Assembly: GCF_000689415.1 (NCBI RefSeq) | Contig: NZ_HG322950.1 | Coordinates: forward strand, 4,595,501 to 4,659,500 | From: Pseudomonas knackmussii B13 | Lineage (GTDB): Bacteria; Pseudomonadota; Gammaproteobacteria; Pseudomonadales; Pseudomonadaceae | DNA: 64,000 bases | Reading direction: 5' to 3' | Shown here: piece after piece, positions 1-9,601 of the stretch | Numbering within the stretch: the stretch's first letter is position 1 | Layout: each line of letters opens with the position of its first letter | Made by a program: the position numbers and the translations under genes | Notes under the pieces: model-generated | The model's database searches: none | Seen by the model: the letters and a program-made list of their open reading frames with translations, nothing else | What the model was told of the DNA's origin: nothing

Positions 1-771
1 AGCGGGCAGCCCATCGTGTTCCACCACGGCTGGCCGCTCTCGGGAGACGACTGGGACAATCAGATGCTGTTCTTCCTCGCCAAGGGGTACCGCGTGATCG
101 CTCATGACCGCCGTGGCCATGGCCGCTCCACGCAGACGGCACAAGGCAATGACATGGATACCTATGCCGCCGACCTGGCGGAACTAGCGGCGCACCTGGA
201 CCTGAAGAATGCCGTGCACATCGGCCACTCCACTGGCGGTGGCGAGGTCGCACGCTACGTCGCGCGCCATGGTGCCGGCCGCGTTGCCAAGGCAGTGCTG
301 ATCGGCGCTGTACCGCCGATCATGCTGCAATCCGAGAAAAACCCAGGCGGACTGCCGCTGAAGGTCTTCGACGGCTTCCGCGAGGCACTCGCCGCCAGCC
401 GTTCGAACTTCTACCACGACGTGGCGGCAGGCCCCTTCTACGGCTTCAACCGGCCGGGTGCGAAGGTCTCCGAAGCGGTGATCGACAATTGGTGGCGCCA
501 GGGCATGAATGGCGGCGCCAAAGCTCATTACGACTGCATTGCAGCCTTCTCGGAAACCGACTTCACGGAGGATCTGAAGCAGATCGCGGTGCCGACCCTG
601 GTGCTGCACGGGGAGGACGACCAGATCGTCCCCATCGACGACTCCGCGCGGCTCTCGATCAAGCTGCTGAGGCACGGCACCCTGAAGACCTACCCCGGCC
701 TGCCCCACGGCATGTGCACCACCCACGCCGACACCATCAACGCGGACCTGCTGGCCTTCATCAGGAGCTGA
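1..771 (+). CDS. Alpha/beta hydrolase, arylesterase / non-haem haloperoxidase type (5' end cut by window)
   Basis: The reading frame is open from base 1, so the true start lies left of the window; only a few N-terminal residues should be missing. An oxyanion-hole segment HHGWPLS, the nucleophile elbow GHSTGG (Ser about residue 77 from the window edge), the acid loop LHGEDDQIVP and a late LPHGM histidine give a complete Ser-Asp-His triad. The length and the GHSTGGGE elbow are typical of cofactor-free haloperoxidases and arylesterases. These cytoplasmic enzymes hydrolyse small esters and make peracids in vitro; the natural substrate is usually unknown. The gene converges on the SDR gene and shares a bidirectional terminator with it. 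Family assignment is firm, substrate unknown. Confidence 0.85.
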   Translation, partial: SGQPIVFHHGWPLSGDDWDNQMLFFLAKGYRVIAHDRRGHGRSTQTAQGNDMDTYAADLAELAAHLDLKNAVHIGHSTGGGEVARYVARHGAGRVAKAVLIGAVPPIMLQSEKNPGGLPLKVFDGFREALAASRSNFYHDVAAGPFYGFNRPGAKVSEAVIDNWWRQGMNGGAKAHYDCIAAFSETDFTEDLKQIAVPTLVLHGEDDQIVPIDDSARLSIKLLRHGTLKTYPGLPHGMCTTHADTINADLLAFIRS

Positions 772-783
772 CGGCGGCATAAC

Positions 784-819
784 GCAAAAGGCCCGGCGCG
801 TTCGCACCGGGCCTTTTGC
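784..819. terminator. Bidirectional Rho-independent terminator
   Basis: A perfect 13-bp inverted repeat (784-796 pairs with 807-819) has A and T runs at its outer flanks, so it can work in both directions. It sits exactly between two convergent genes. Confidence 0.85.
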
Positions 820-822
820 GGT

Positions 823-1575
823 TCAGAGCTGCGACAAACCGCCATCGACACACAGGTCGACGCCGGTGATGAAACTGCTGTCGTCGGATGCAAGGAACAG
901 CGCCGCGTTCGCCAACTCTTCCGGCCGGCCAAGACGGCCCAGCGGAATCAACCCGGCCAGCTGCTTTTCGAACGCGCCGAACTGCGCCTCGCCGATCCCC
1001 ATCTTGCCGATGATCGGGGTCAGCACCGGACCGGGGCTCAGGCAGTTGACGCGGATGTCGCGCCCCTTGAGTTCCGCCGCCCAGCTGCGGGCGAAGGAGC
1101 GCACCGCCGCCTTGGTCGCCGCATAGACCACGTGGGCTTCCAGTGCCTTCAGGTGGGCGATGGACGACACCAGCACGATGGAGCCGCCGTCGCGCAGCAG
1201 CGGCAGCGCTTTCTGGATGGTGTAGAAGACGCCCTTGACGTTGATGTCGAACTGCTCGTCGAACTGCTGTTCGTCAACCTGATCACCCGGAGCCGGGCGA
1301 ATGATGCCGGCATTGGCGACCAACACGTCGAGGCGACCGAAGCGCTCGCCCACCTCCTGATACAGCGCGTCCAGATCCGCCAGCCGGCTGGCGTCCGCGC
1401 AGATCCCAACGGCGCTTTCACCGATGAGGCCGACCGCCTCCTCCAGCGCATCCCGGCGGCGCCCGGTGATGACCACTTCGGCGCCTTCCAGGGCGAATCG
1501 CTGTGCGGTGGCCAATCCGATACCGCTGTTGCCGCCCGTGACCAGGGCGACCTTGTTGCTTAGCTTTCCCATCAT
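823..1575 (-). CDS. SDR-family NAD(P)-dependent oxidoreductase
   Basis: A classical short-chain dehydrogenase of about 250 residues. It has the nucleotide-binding TGGNSGIG motif near residue 14, an NAG motif, and the catalytic Ser (SSIAH) with YAATK. The C-terminal DGG segment before the end is also typical. It probably reduces or oxidises a small carbonyl or alcohol; the substrate cannot be read from sequence. Its start overlaps the end of the upstream MerR gene through an ATGA junction, so the two are translationally coupled and likely co-regulated. ATG-ATG tandem starts at 1575 and 1572 are both possible. Confidence 0.87.
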   Translation of the reverse strand: MMGKLSNKVALVTGGNSGIGLATAQRFALEGAEVVITGRRRDALEEAVGLIGESAVGICADASRLADLDALYQEVGERFGRLDVLVANAGIIRPAPGDQVDEQQFDEQFDINVKGVFYTIQKALPLLRDGGSIVLVSSIAHLKALEAHVVYAATKAAVRSFARSWAAELKGRDIRVNCLSPGPVLTPIIGKMGIGEAQFGAFEKQLAGLIPLGRLGRPEELANAALFLASDDSSFITGVDLCVDGGLSQL

Positions 1576-1994
1576 CTCTCCAACGTGGCTTGTGCATGAG
1601 CTCGTTCAAGAGGTCGCAGATCGGGGGCGCGCACCAGGCTCTCGTGCAGGGGCAGATAACGCTCGATCTTCTCCGCCAGGCGCTCGCGGCGCTCGGTTAG
1701 TTGCGCCTGGAGTGCATCCAGCGCTACCAGCTTTTCCAGGTGCTGCTGCAGGCAGGCGAGGAAGCCCTCGCTATCTTCCTCTTCCTCCAGATACTGCAGC
1801 AGGCCGTGGATCTGCCGGGTGCTGAAGCCGCACTCGAGCAGCTCACGAACCCAGAGCACGCGCTGGACCATGGACGAGGCATAGTCGCGATAACCATTGT
1901 CCAGCCGCGACGACTCGATCAACTGCCGCGACTCGTAATGGCGCAGCGCCCGTGTACTGACGCCGGCGCGCAAGGCCAGCTCTCCGATTTGCAT
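1572..1994 (-). CDS. MerR-family transcriptional regulator
   Basis: A 140-residue protein. The N-terminal MerR winged helix (IGELALRAGVSTRALRHYE) is followed by a long coiled-coil dimerisation helix rich in Leu, Glu and Arg. There is no cysteine cluster at the end of the coiled coil, which argues against a metal or SoxR-type iron-sulphur sensor. A GGAGGT Shine-Dalgarno precedes the ATG. The promoter region holds a MerR-type palindrome, so autoregulation together with the coupled SDR gene is likely. The effector is unknown. Confidence 0.87.
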   Translation of the reverse strand: MQIGELALRAGVSTRALRHYESRQLIESSRLDNGYRDYASSMVQRVLWVRELLECGFSTRQIHGLLQYLEEEEDSEGFLACLQQHLEKLVALDALQAQLTERRERLAEKIERYLPLHESLVRAPDLRPLERAHAQATLER

Positions 1995-2023
1995 GTTGAC
2001 CTCCGATGGGAGAACTCTGAGGG

Positions 2024-2041
2024 CTTGACGCTAGTGTCAAG
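2024..2041. promoter_or_regulatory. Candidate MerR operator/promoter
   Basis: An 18-bp palindrome, CTTGAC-N6-GTCAAG, lies 30 bp upstream of the MerR start. On the minus strand it follows a TTGACC hexamer (2046-2041), so the palindrome would occupy a long -35/-10 spacer, the usual layout for MerR-family activators. The -10 box is poor. Confidence 0.5.
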
Positions 2042-2063
2042 GTCAAGCCCCCCTTTGGCTTTT

Positions 2064-5000
2064 TCAGGCGTCCTTCTCGGGATGCGCCGGCAGGGTGAAC
2101 TGCACCACCGCACCACGGGGCTGGTTGGCGCTGGCCCAGAGACGACCGCCATGGCTGTCGATGATCGAGCGGCAGATCGACAGGCCCATGCCCATGCCGG
2201 TGGCCTTGGTGGTGTAGAACGGGGCGAAGAGCAGGTCCGCATTGCCCTCGGCGAAGCCCGGTCCGCTGTCGCACACCCTCACCCGCACACCATCTTCGTC
2301 GTACTCGGAGCTGACCAGCAGGCGGCGCTCGCTGGCAGGCACACCGCCCATGGCTTCCAGCGCATTGACGATCAGATTGAGCATCACCTGCTGCAACTCG
2401 ACCCGATCGCCCTCCACTTCCGGCAGGCCGTCGGCAAGTTCGACGCGCACCACGGCGCCGCATTTGGCTGCCTCGCCGCGGGTGAACTCGACCATTTCGC
2501 GCAGCGCCGCACTGACGTCCACGGGCTGCCTCTGCGGCGGGGTCTTGCGGATCAGCTGGCGGATGCGTCCCAGCACCTCGGCGGCCCGGTTGGCATCCTT
2601 GATGATGCGCCCCAGCACCTGGCTGACCTCGCCCAGCTCCGGCGGCTGCGCACCCAGCCAACGCAAGGCGGCATTGGCATTGGTCACGGTGGCGGCGATT
2701 GGCTGGTTCACCTCATGGGCGATGGACGCGGCCAGCTGCCCCATGGTCGCCACCCGATTGGCGTGGGCCAGTTCTGTCTGCACCTCGCGATAGCGGCGTT
2801 CGCCCTCGCGCACGCGCTCCTCGGCCCGTTTGCGCTCAGTGAGATCGAGCACGAAGGCCACACCCTCCTGCAGGCTGGCCTCGAAGGCTGCCAGGCCAAC
2901 GATCACCGGCACGCGGCTGCCATCCTTGCGGATGTATTCCTTCTCGAAGGGCTGCGCATGCCCCGTCCGAATGGCCGTAGCAAGATGCGCCTGACTCAGT
3001 GCCAGGGATTCGGGCGGTGTCATGTCGTGCCAGCGCACGCGGCCGGACAGCAGATCGTCGCGCTCGTAGCCGACCATGCGCAGGAAGGCGTCGTTGGCTT
3101 CGGCTATCTCGCCGCCTGCACTCCAGACGATGATGCCGATGATGTTGGCGTCCACCAGTCGACGAATCTTCGCCTCGCGCTCCGCCGCATCGCGGTACAG
3201 ACGCGCGTTCTCCAGTGATATCGCCGCCTGCGAGGCCAGCAGTCGCAGCACGGCGATCCGCGCCGGGCTGAATACACCGGCCGATAAGTTGTTCTCCAGG
3301 TACAGCGCACCAGTGAGCTTGGCCTGGTTCATCAGCGGCATGCAGAGGATTGAACGCGCGCCGTGCTGGCGGACATAGGGGTCGGTGGTGAAGGCCGGCT
3401 CGGCCATGGCGTCTTCCAGGCACAGGCTCTCGCCGGTGCGCAGCACCTGGTAGAGCACCGTTTCAGCCAGCGCGGCCGCGCTGATCGGTTCGTTGCACAA
3501 CAGCATCGCCCCATCACCGACAGTTGCCAGCGCCGCGATGCGCGGCTCGCCCGCTTCGGCGAGGACCAGCACGCCGCGTTCGGCGCCGGCCTGCTCAATG
3601 GCGGTGCGCATCACCATGTCGATCAGCTTCTCCAGGACGATCTCCCCCGAGGCGGCCTGGGACACCTTGAGCACCGTGGCCAGGTCCAGGTGCTCCACCG
3701 GGGTGGCGATGGTCGCGGTCGGGCCAGGCGCGGGCTCCTCGATGCGCAGGTAGCGATAGCGTCCTTCAAGTTGACGTACCTTGCCGTCGGCGCCCCAGCG
3801 CAGGTAGCCGTAGCGCGCGTCCTGCAGGTAGACGCGGGCGATCTTGGCCAGTCCGCGACTGCCGTAGAAGCGCCCTGCCAGCTCGTTGGCCAGCGCCTCG
3901 ATCTGCACGAAGCCGTTGTCCTGGGCTTGGCGGATGGCCTCTTCGTAGAGCAGCTCGGCGTCAACCAGCCGCCCTTCGATGTGCGCGATTTCTGCACCCA
4001 CTAGTGCAACGCGGCAGGCGAAGGATTCGGTGCACTGCTGCGCCCACACCTGCAACTGCACGTGATGGCCGGTCAGCTCGTGCAAAAGGCCGGGCCGCTC
4101 GCCGGCCTCGATGACATCGAAGCTGGCGGCCAGGGTCAGCGCCGCGTGGAAGTGATACTCGGCCTCCTCGGTGAAGGACTCCACCACCCACAGCAGCGCC
4201 TTCGCCTGCCTCACACAGTCCATGGCTGCGGTGTAGTCCCCCGCCATGTAGCGCGCCTGGAGCTTGCGCGTCCAGTACTTGGCCGCTGCCAGCGCAAGGT
4301 CGGGTGTGCTCTCTAGGTGCGCTTCGAAACGCGCCTCGTCGAAATGCGGATCGTCGAAACATCCGAAGGTCGAGGTCTGCCCGCGAAGCGTACGGATTAG
4401 CGCCAGTTGTGTGCTGATGAAATCCACCACCAGGCCGAAGCGCACCTTCTGCGCATAGGCCAAACCCTGCTCGGCCTCTTCGTGCACCTGCGCCAGTGGC
4501 TCGCCGAGGAACAGCACATCGGAGTTGTGACCGTTGCCGGCATAGGCGGCGTAAGCCAGGTCGCCGACGCGGTTGGCCGCGACGAAAGCACGGCGCAGCA
4601 GTTCCCGGCACTCGCGTACCGGCCGCATCCAGCGCGCCACGAACATCGAGAAGCACAGGTAGGTTCGCGCTTCATGGCGATTCAGGCCGCGCCGATCGAC
4701 CAGCTCGCAGCCCAGGCGACCAAAGCGATAGCCGGCCTCGTAGTCGCCGAACCGCCGGCCGGCAACTCTTCCCACATTCGCATAGAGCATGCAGGAGGCG
4801 TCGCAGTTGCCCCGCTCCAGGCTTAGGCTGACTGCCTTGCAGATGGTCAGACTGGCCAGGTTGGCGTCGCTCTGCAGCGCCGGGGCGAACAGCTTGCCGA
4901 GAGCGTCCAGGGTTGCCAGGGAAGCGGCATCCTCCATCAGCGGCAAGTCGATCAGCTGTTCGATACTGCGCTCGCCCAGTTGCGTCCAGATCTGCTGGTA

Positions 5001-7559
5001 TTCCTCACGCACCTGGTCGTCGTCCGGGTGTGCCGACCAGTGGATGCCGACTGCTTCCAAGTAAGCCAGGCACACGGCGACCGCCCTGTCACTGCGATCC
5101 TGTAGCAGGCACACGTCCATCTGCAGGCAGGCCACCGCCGCCTGCTCCACCGTGGTGGTGGCGAGTTGCGTCAGCGCGGTGAGGCGCTCGTCTGCCTGCG
5201 CCAACTGGCCAGTGAGGAATTCGCACTCGGCGCGATTGAGTTCCAGAGCGAAACACAGGTCGTGGCGGCGTTCCCAGCAATCGCTTTCAAGCAGTTCCGC
5301 GCCCGCGCTTAGGTAAGCCAGCGCCGAGCTGTAGGCGCTGGAGGCCTTGGCGCGCTGCCCGGCCAGCAGGTTGTACTCGGCCAGTTGTTCACGCTCGGCG
5401 CTGGCTTCGATCAGCCCAGCGCCGCGATTGAGCTGGCCGACGATTTCGAAGATGGCCTCTTCGCGCCGCTGCGCCGGCGTCTGCTCGGCCAGCAGACGAC
5501 CGATGCGCAGGTGCGCCTCGGCACGGGAGGTTTCGGCGATCAGTGAATACGCTGCCTCGTGAATGCGGTCGTGGGCAAACGCGCAGGCGCCCTCCACGCG
5601 CTCCACCAGTTCCTGGCGCACCGCAGACCAGAGTATCGAGTGGACCTTGGCCGACGGCAGGTCGAGCACAGTCGCCAGGGTATCGATCTGCGCCATGTTG
5701 CCCAGGCAGGCCAACTGCTGCAGGGCCTCGCGGGTTTCCAGCGGCAGGCGCGCAAGCTTGCCGACCATGAGGTCGACGACATTGTCGGTGAAGCCCTTGG
5801 CGTGGATGCGCTCGGGCTCCCAGCGCCAGCGCCGGGCTTCATGGTCATAAGTCAGCAACTCTTCCTCGGCCAGCGCCTGGAGGAACTGGATGACAAAGAA
5901 CGGGTTGCCGGCGGTCTTGTCCTGCACCAGCCGGGCCAGCGCCACGATGCTCGGCGGCGGACAGCGCAGGGCCTCGGCGATCAACTGTTCGATGTGCGCG
6001 CGGGCCAGCGGTGCCAGGCGGATCTCGTCGATGCGCACGCCGGCCTGGCGGATGGCTTGCAGCTTGCGCGTCAGCGGATGACTGGCGTCCACCTCGTTGT
6101 CGCGGTAGGCGCCCACCAGCATCAGGTGGCGCAGCTCCGAATGGGTGAGTAGATCTTCCAGCAGGTCGAGGGTCGCCGCATCGAGCCATTGCAGGTCGTC
6201 GAGGAACAGCGCCAGCGGGTGATCAGCGCGGGCGAACACCCCGATGAAGCGGCGGAACACCAGCAGGAAGCGACGCTGAGCCTGCTGCGGCTCAAGCTCC
6301 GGCACCGGTGGCTGATCGCCGATAATCAGCCGCAGCTCGGGAATCAGATCGGTAATCAACCGGGCGTTGGGCTCCAATGCCTCCAGCAGTGCACTGCGCC
6401 AGCCCTCCAGCACGTCACCGCTCTTGCCCAGCAGCGTGCGCACCAGCCCCTGGAAGGCCTGCACCAACGTCGAGTAAGGAATGTCGCGCTTGTACTGGTC
6501 GAACTTGCCGGAAGCGAACAACCCGCGAGGCGGCACCAGCACCTTGTGCAGCTCGTTGACCACCGACGACTTGCCGATCCCGGAATAGCCCGATACCAGC
6601 ACCAGCTCCGGCGTGCTGCTGGCGACGATGCGCGCGAAGGCCTCCACCAGCACCTCGACCTCATGTTCGCGGCCGTAGAGTTTCTCAGGGACCAGTAGGC
6701 GATCCGGCGTGCCCTGCTCGTCCAGGCTGAAGGGCTCGATGCGTCCTTCCCGTTGCCAGTCGTCCAGGCAGCGGCGCAGGTCGTGCTCGACGCCGGCAGC
6801 ACTCTGGTAACGCTCCTCGGCGGTCTTGGCGAGCAGCTTGAGGACGATCTGCGAGAGGATCAGCGGCACGCCGGCAACCCGTTCGCCGGGCGGCAGCGGC
6901 TTGCGTGCGATGTGGCAGTGCACCCACTCCATCGGGTCGCTGGCTATGAACGGCAGCGTGCCGGTTAGCATCTGGTAGAGCACCACACCAAAGGCATAGA
7001 GGTCGCTGCGCGAGTCGATGGAGCGGTTCATCCGCCCGGTCTGTTCCGGCGCCATGTAGGCCAGCGTGCCGGCAATGGTCTCCGGTGGTTCGGGCGCCTG
7101 GCGCTCGCGCGGCAATCGCGAGGCTAGACCGAAGCCGGTCAGGCGTGCCTGGCCATCGGTGCAATTGACCTGGATGTGGTTCGGCTTGAGGTCCTTGTGC
7201 ACCAAGCCACGCTGGTGCAGGTGACGCAGCGCCACGGCGATGTCCACGGCCAGGCGCAGGCAGGTTCCGGTTTCCAGGGGTTGGCGCAGCAAGCGTGACA
7301 GCGGCTCGCCGCCGGGATCATCGAGCAGCAGGCGGGTCTTGCCGCCTTCGCGGTGCAACGCCTGCGGACGCAACGCCCAGGCGCTGTGCAACTCGTCGCG
7401 CAGACTGTACTCGTGGGCCAGCCGCTCCAGCGTGGCCGGCAGTGGATGTTCGGCGGCCGGGCGCACCAGCAGTACGCTGACACCGCCATCACCGGATGGG
7501 CGGGCGCGGCAGAACACCCGCTCGCCGTCGTCCCATAGGATCTTCTGTTTGCTGGCCAT
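2064..7559 (-). CDS. Giant kinase-like / AAA ATPase / GAF-PAS sensor histidine kinase
   Basis: An 1831-residue signalling protein of the trifunctional Ser/Thr-kinase-like plus histidine-kinase class. In order: protein-kinase fold (about 1-270), AAA/STAND-type ATPase with Walker A GYSGIGKSS (324-332) and LFLDDLQWLD Walker B, a long helical TPR-like middle, GAF (about 1300-1455), PAS (about 1460-1590), HisKA with the phosphoacceptor in SIAHEVNQP (His1615), and an HATPase domain. There are no membrane segments, so it should sense a cytoplasmic signal. The kinase fold looks degenerate: HKDLKP lacks the usual following Asn, and the DFG Asp is Gly142 (TGFG). It lies 68 bp downstream of its likely partner, the FixJ-type regulator. 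The signal and target genes are unknown. Confidence 0.88.
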   Translation of the reverse strand: MASKQKILWDDGERVFCRARPSGDGGVSVLLVRPAAEHPLPATLERLAHEYSLRDELHSAWALRPQALHREGGKTRLLLDDPGGEPLSRLLRQPLETGTCLRLAVDIAVALRHLHQRGLVHKDLKPNHIQVNCTDGQARLTGFGLASRLPRERQAPEPPETIAGTLAYMAPEQTGRMNRSIDSRSDLYAFGVVLYQMLTGTLPFIASDPMEWVHCHIARKPLPPGERVAGVPLILSQIVLKLLAKTAEERYQSAAGVEHDLRRCLDDWQREGRIEPFSLDEQGTPDRLLVPEKLYGREHEVEVLVEAFARIVASSTPELVLVSGYSGIGKSSVVNELHKVLVPPRGLFASGKFDQYKRDIPYSTLVQAFQGLVRTLLGKSGDVLEGWRSALLEALEPNARLITDLIPELRLIIGDQPPVPELEPQQAQRRFLLVFRRFIGVFARADHPLALFLDDLQWLDAATLDLLEDLLTHSELRHLMLVGAYRDNEVDASHPLTRKLQAIRQAGVRIDEIRLAPLARAHIEQLIAEALRCPPPSIVALARLVQDKTAGNPFFVIQFLQALAEEELLTYDHEARRWRWEPERIHAKGFTDNVVDLMVGKLARLPLETREALQQLACLGNMAQIDTLATVLDLPSAKVHSILWSAVRQELVERVEGACAFAHDRIHEAAYSLIAETSRAEAHLRIGRLLAEQTPAQRREEAIFEIVGQLNRGAGLIEASAEREQLAEYNLLAGQRAKASSAYSSALAYLSAGAELLESDCWERRHDLCFALELNRAECEFLTGQLAQADERLTALTQLATTTVEQAAVACLQMDVCLLQDRSDRAVAVCLAYLEAVGIHWSAHPDDDQVREEYQQIWTQLGERSIEQLIDLPLMEDAASLATLDALGKLFAPALQSDANLASLTICKAVSLSLERGNCDASCMLYANVGRVAGRRFGDYEAGYRFGRLGCELVDRRGLNRHEARTYLCFSMFVARWMRPVRECRELLRRAFVAANRVGDLAYAAYAGNGHNSDVLFLGEPLAQVHEEAEQGLAYAQKVRFGLVVDFISTQLALIRTLRGQTSTFGCFDDPHFDEARFEAHLESTPDLALAAAKYWTRKLQARYMAGDYTAAMDCVRQAKALLWVVESFTEEAEYHFHAALTLAASFDVIEAGERPGLLHELTGHHVQLQVWAQQCTESFACRVALVGAEIAHIEGRLVDAELLYEEAIRQAQDNGFVQIEALANELAGRFYGSRGLAKIARVYLQDARYGYLRWGADGKVRQLEGRYRYLRIEEPAPGPTATIATPVEHLDLATVLKVSQAASGEIVLEKLIDMVMRTAIEQAGAERGVLVLAEAGEPRIAALATVGDGAMLLCNEPISAAALAETVLYQVLRTGESLCLEDAMAEPAFTTDPYVRQHGARSILCMPLMNQAKLTGALYLENNLSAGVFSPARIAVLRLLASQAAISLENARLYRDAAEREAKIRRLVDANIIGIIVWSAGGEIAEANDAFLRMVGYERDDLLSGRVRWHDMTPPESLALSQAHLATAIRTGHAQPFEKEYIRKDGSRVPVIVGLAAFEASLQEGVAFVLDLTERKRAEERVREGERRYREVQTELAHANRVATMGQLAASIAHEVNQPIAATVTNANAALRWLGAQPPELGEVSQVLGRIIKDANRAAEVLGRIRQLIRKTPPQRQPVDVSAALREMVEFTRGEAAKCGAVVRVELADGLPEVEGDRVELQQVMLNLIVNALEAMGGVPASERRLLVSSEYDEDGVRVRVCDSGPGFAEGNADLLFAPFYTTKATGMGMGLSICRSIIDSHGGRLWASANQPRGAVVQFTLPAHPEKDA

Positions 7560-7627
7560 CGGCTCGGCAACCTCTCAGGGGTTTCTGCTGCCCCCGAGTG
7601 GCGGTCAGCGACTGTCTTGCAATCGGT

Positions 7628-8290
7628 TCAGGTCGTCCGCTGCAACGGCTCGACGCCCAGGGCCTCGGCCATACGCACAAGGTCGGCGACCGAGCGCGCA
7701 GCCAGCTTCTTCATCACCTGACCACGGTGAACCTTCACGGTGACTTCGCTGAGGTTGAGCTCGGCAGCGATCTGCTTGTTCATCAACCCCGCCACGACGA
7801 AGCGCAGCACTTCGCGCTCGCGCAGGGTCAGCGCCTCGAACGCCTGGCGCAGCGCCGCGCCGGCCTGCTCGGCCTGCAGCCGTTCGCCATCGCGGGCCAG
7901 GGCGCTGGCCACCGCGTCGAGCATGTCCTGGTCGCGGAACGGCTTGGCCAGGAAGTCCACGGCACCTGCCTTCATGGCCTTGACCGTCATGGCGATATCG
8001 CCGTGGCCGGTCATGAACACGATGGGCATACGCACCCCGCTTTTCTCCATCTGTTCCTGGAACGCCAGGCCGCTCTCGCCGCGCAGGCGCACGTCGAGAA
8101 CCAGGCAACTGGGAACGTTACGCCGGGCAAAGGACAGAAAAGCCTGGGTCGAATCGAAGGTCTGCACCTGCAGCCCGATGGAGCGCAGCAGGCCATCGAG
8201 AGCGAGGCGCATGGACTCGTCGTCATCGACCACATAGACCACCGGCTCCTTCGGGCCTTGCGGCGGGTTGGAATGCGACGACGAGATCAT
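7628..8290 (-). CDS. FixJ/NarL-type response regulator
   Basis: A 220-residue regulator. The receiver domain shows the acidic pocket VVDDDE, the phosphoacceptor Asp in VLDVRL, the FMTGHGD segment and the KPF lysine. A LuxR-type helix-turn-helix follows (LTLREREVLRFV...NKQIAAELNLSEVTVKVH). An AAAGGAGG Shine-Dalgarno precedes the ATG at 8290, so I chose this start over the ATG 75 bp upstream. The gene lies immediately before the giant histidine kinase and is most likely its phosphorylation partner. The same architecture occurs in StyR, TodT and FixJ, which bind short palindromes upstream of catabolic genes. Confidence 0.88.
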   Translation of the reverse strand: MISSSHSNPPQGPKEPVVYVVDDDESMRLALDGLLRSIGLQVQTFDSTQAFLSFARRNVPSCLVLDVRLRGESGLAFQEQMEKSGVRMPIVFMTGHGDIAMTVKAMKAGAVDFLAKPFRDQDMLDAVASALARDGERLQAEQAGAALRQAFEALTLREREVLRFVVAGLMNKQIAAELNLSEVTVKVHRGQVMKKLAARSVADLVRMAEALGVEPLQRTT

Positions 8291-8572
8291 CTTGCCTCCT
8301 TTTGGGACCGCGACACTCGCGGTGTGCAGGTCAAAAAATCTAGTCCATGATGGGGCCCGCGGCAAAATGCCAGCCCAATGGTCATGGGGGCCGGAGCGGT
8401 GCCTGCAGATTCGGCCATGGCGCGCGCCACGCCGCTGCTGCGAGCAAGGCTAGCCTGGCGAAGCGGAGCGCCGCCAGGCCAGAAAACCCTGAATATCGGC
8501 CACACCTATGGCCCTTGAAGTACCCGGCCACTGTCTATCTTCCACCCGGCCACCCGAACAGGCAGAACCCCG

Positions 8573-9586
8573 ATGGCAAGCGCCTTTACTCCTCCTTACC
8601 CACTCCCCGTGACGACACCGATCACCGTCGCCTTCGTCGCCTACCCACAGATGGGCCTGCTCGACCTGAGCGGTGCCCAGACTGTGTTCTGGGCCGCCAG
8701 CAAGGCCCTGACACAGCGCGGCCTGCCGGGCTACCGACTGCTGACGGCAAGCCTGCGCGGTGGGCTGGTGAGCACCGTCGAAGGACTGTCGGTGGATACA
8801 AGCGCCCTGGCTGAACTCGGCCTCGCCGAAATCGATACCCTGGTTGTCCCCGGCGCCCCGGACATCTGCGAAACCCTCGACAGCCACGGCGATCTGGCGG
8901 CCTGGCTGAACCACGCGGCGCCCAGAGTGCGCCGAGTTGCATCGGTGTGCAGCGGCGCCTTCCTGCTGGCCAAGGCCGGACTGCTCGACGGCTGTCGCGC
9001 CGCGACTCACTGGGCCATGTGTGAAACCCTGCAACAGCGTTTCCCGGCCTTGGAAGTGGACGCCGACGCGATCTTCATCCAGCAGGGCGCGGTCTGGACC
9101 TCGGCCGGTGTCACCGCCGGCATCGATCTCGCACTGGCGCTGGTGGAAGCCGACTGCGGTCGCGAGGTCAGCATGCAGGCGGCGCGTGAACTGGTGGTGT
9201 ACCTCAAGCGCCCTGGCGGGCAGGCGCAGTACAGCACCCTGCTGCAATTGCAGACCCAGGACAGCCCGGCCTTCGACGAGCTGCACCTGTGGCTTGCGGA
9301 GAATCTGGGCGATGCGGAGCTCACCGTGGAACGCCTGGCCGAGCAGGCGAAGATGAGCCTGCGCAACTTCTCCCGCGTGTACAAGGAACGCACCGGGCGC
9401 ACGCCGGCCAAAGCCATCGAACTGTTTCGCCTGGAAGCGGCGAAACGCCTGCTGGAAAACTCTTCGCGCAACATCGAGCAGATCGCCCGCGCCTGCGGTT
9501 TCGCCGACGAGGAGCGGCTGCGCAGCACCTTCCAGCGCCACCTGTCGATCTCGCCGCGCGACTACCGCAGTCGCTTCACCCGCTGA
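8573..9586 (+). CDS. GlxA-family AraC-type transcriptional regulator
   Basis: A 337-residue two-domain regulator. The N-terminal DJ-1/PfpI-like domain carries the nucleophile-elbow-like VCSGAFLLA segment (about residue 123). The C-terminal 110 residues form the double helix-turn-helix of AraC proteins (LTVERLAEQAKMSLRNFSR...IEQIARACGFADEERLRSTF). Relatives control glycine-betaine, carnitine and arginine catabolism, but the ligand cannot be predicted. It is transcribed divergently from the FixJ-type regulator across a 282-bp gap that must hold both promoters; I see no clear operator there. No strong Shine-Dalgarno precedes the ATG. Confidence 0.87.
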   Translation: MASAFTPPYPLPVTTPITVAFVAYPQMGLLDLSGAQTVFWAASKALTQRGLPGYRLLTASLRGGLVSTVEGLSVDTSALAELGLAEIDTLVVPGAPDICETLDSHGDLAAWLNHAAPRVRRVASVCSGAFLLAKAGLLDGCRAATHWAMCETLQQRFPALEVDADAIFIQQGAVWTSAGVTAGIDLALALVEADCGREVSMQAARELVVYLKRPGGQAQYSTLLQLQTQDSPAFDELHLWLAENLGDAELTVERLAEQAKMSLRNFSRVYKERTGRTPAKAIELFRLEAAKRLLENSSRNIEQIARACGFADEERLRSTFQRHLSISPRDYRSRFTR

Positions 9587-9601
9587 GCATTTCAGCCGTG
9601 C

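Noticed and set aside
1701..3218. Plus-strand open frame opposite the MerR and giant kinase genes
   Set aside because: Composition is that of an antisense shadow; the minus-strand frames are certain.
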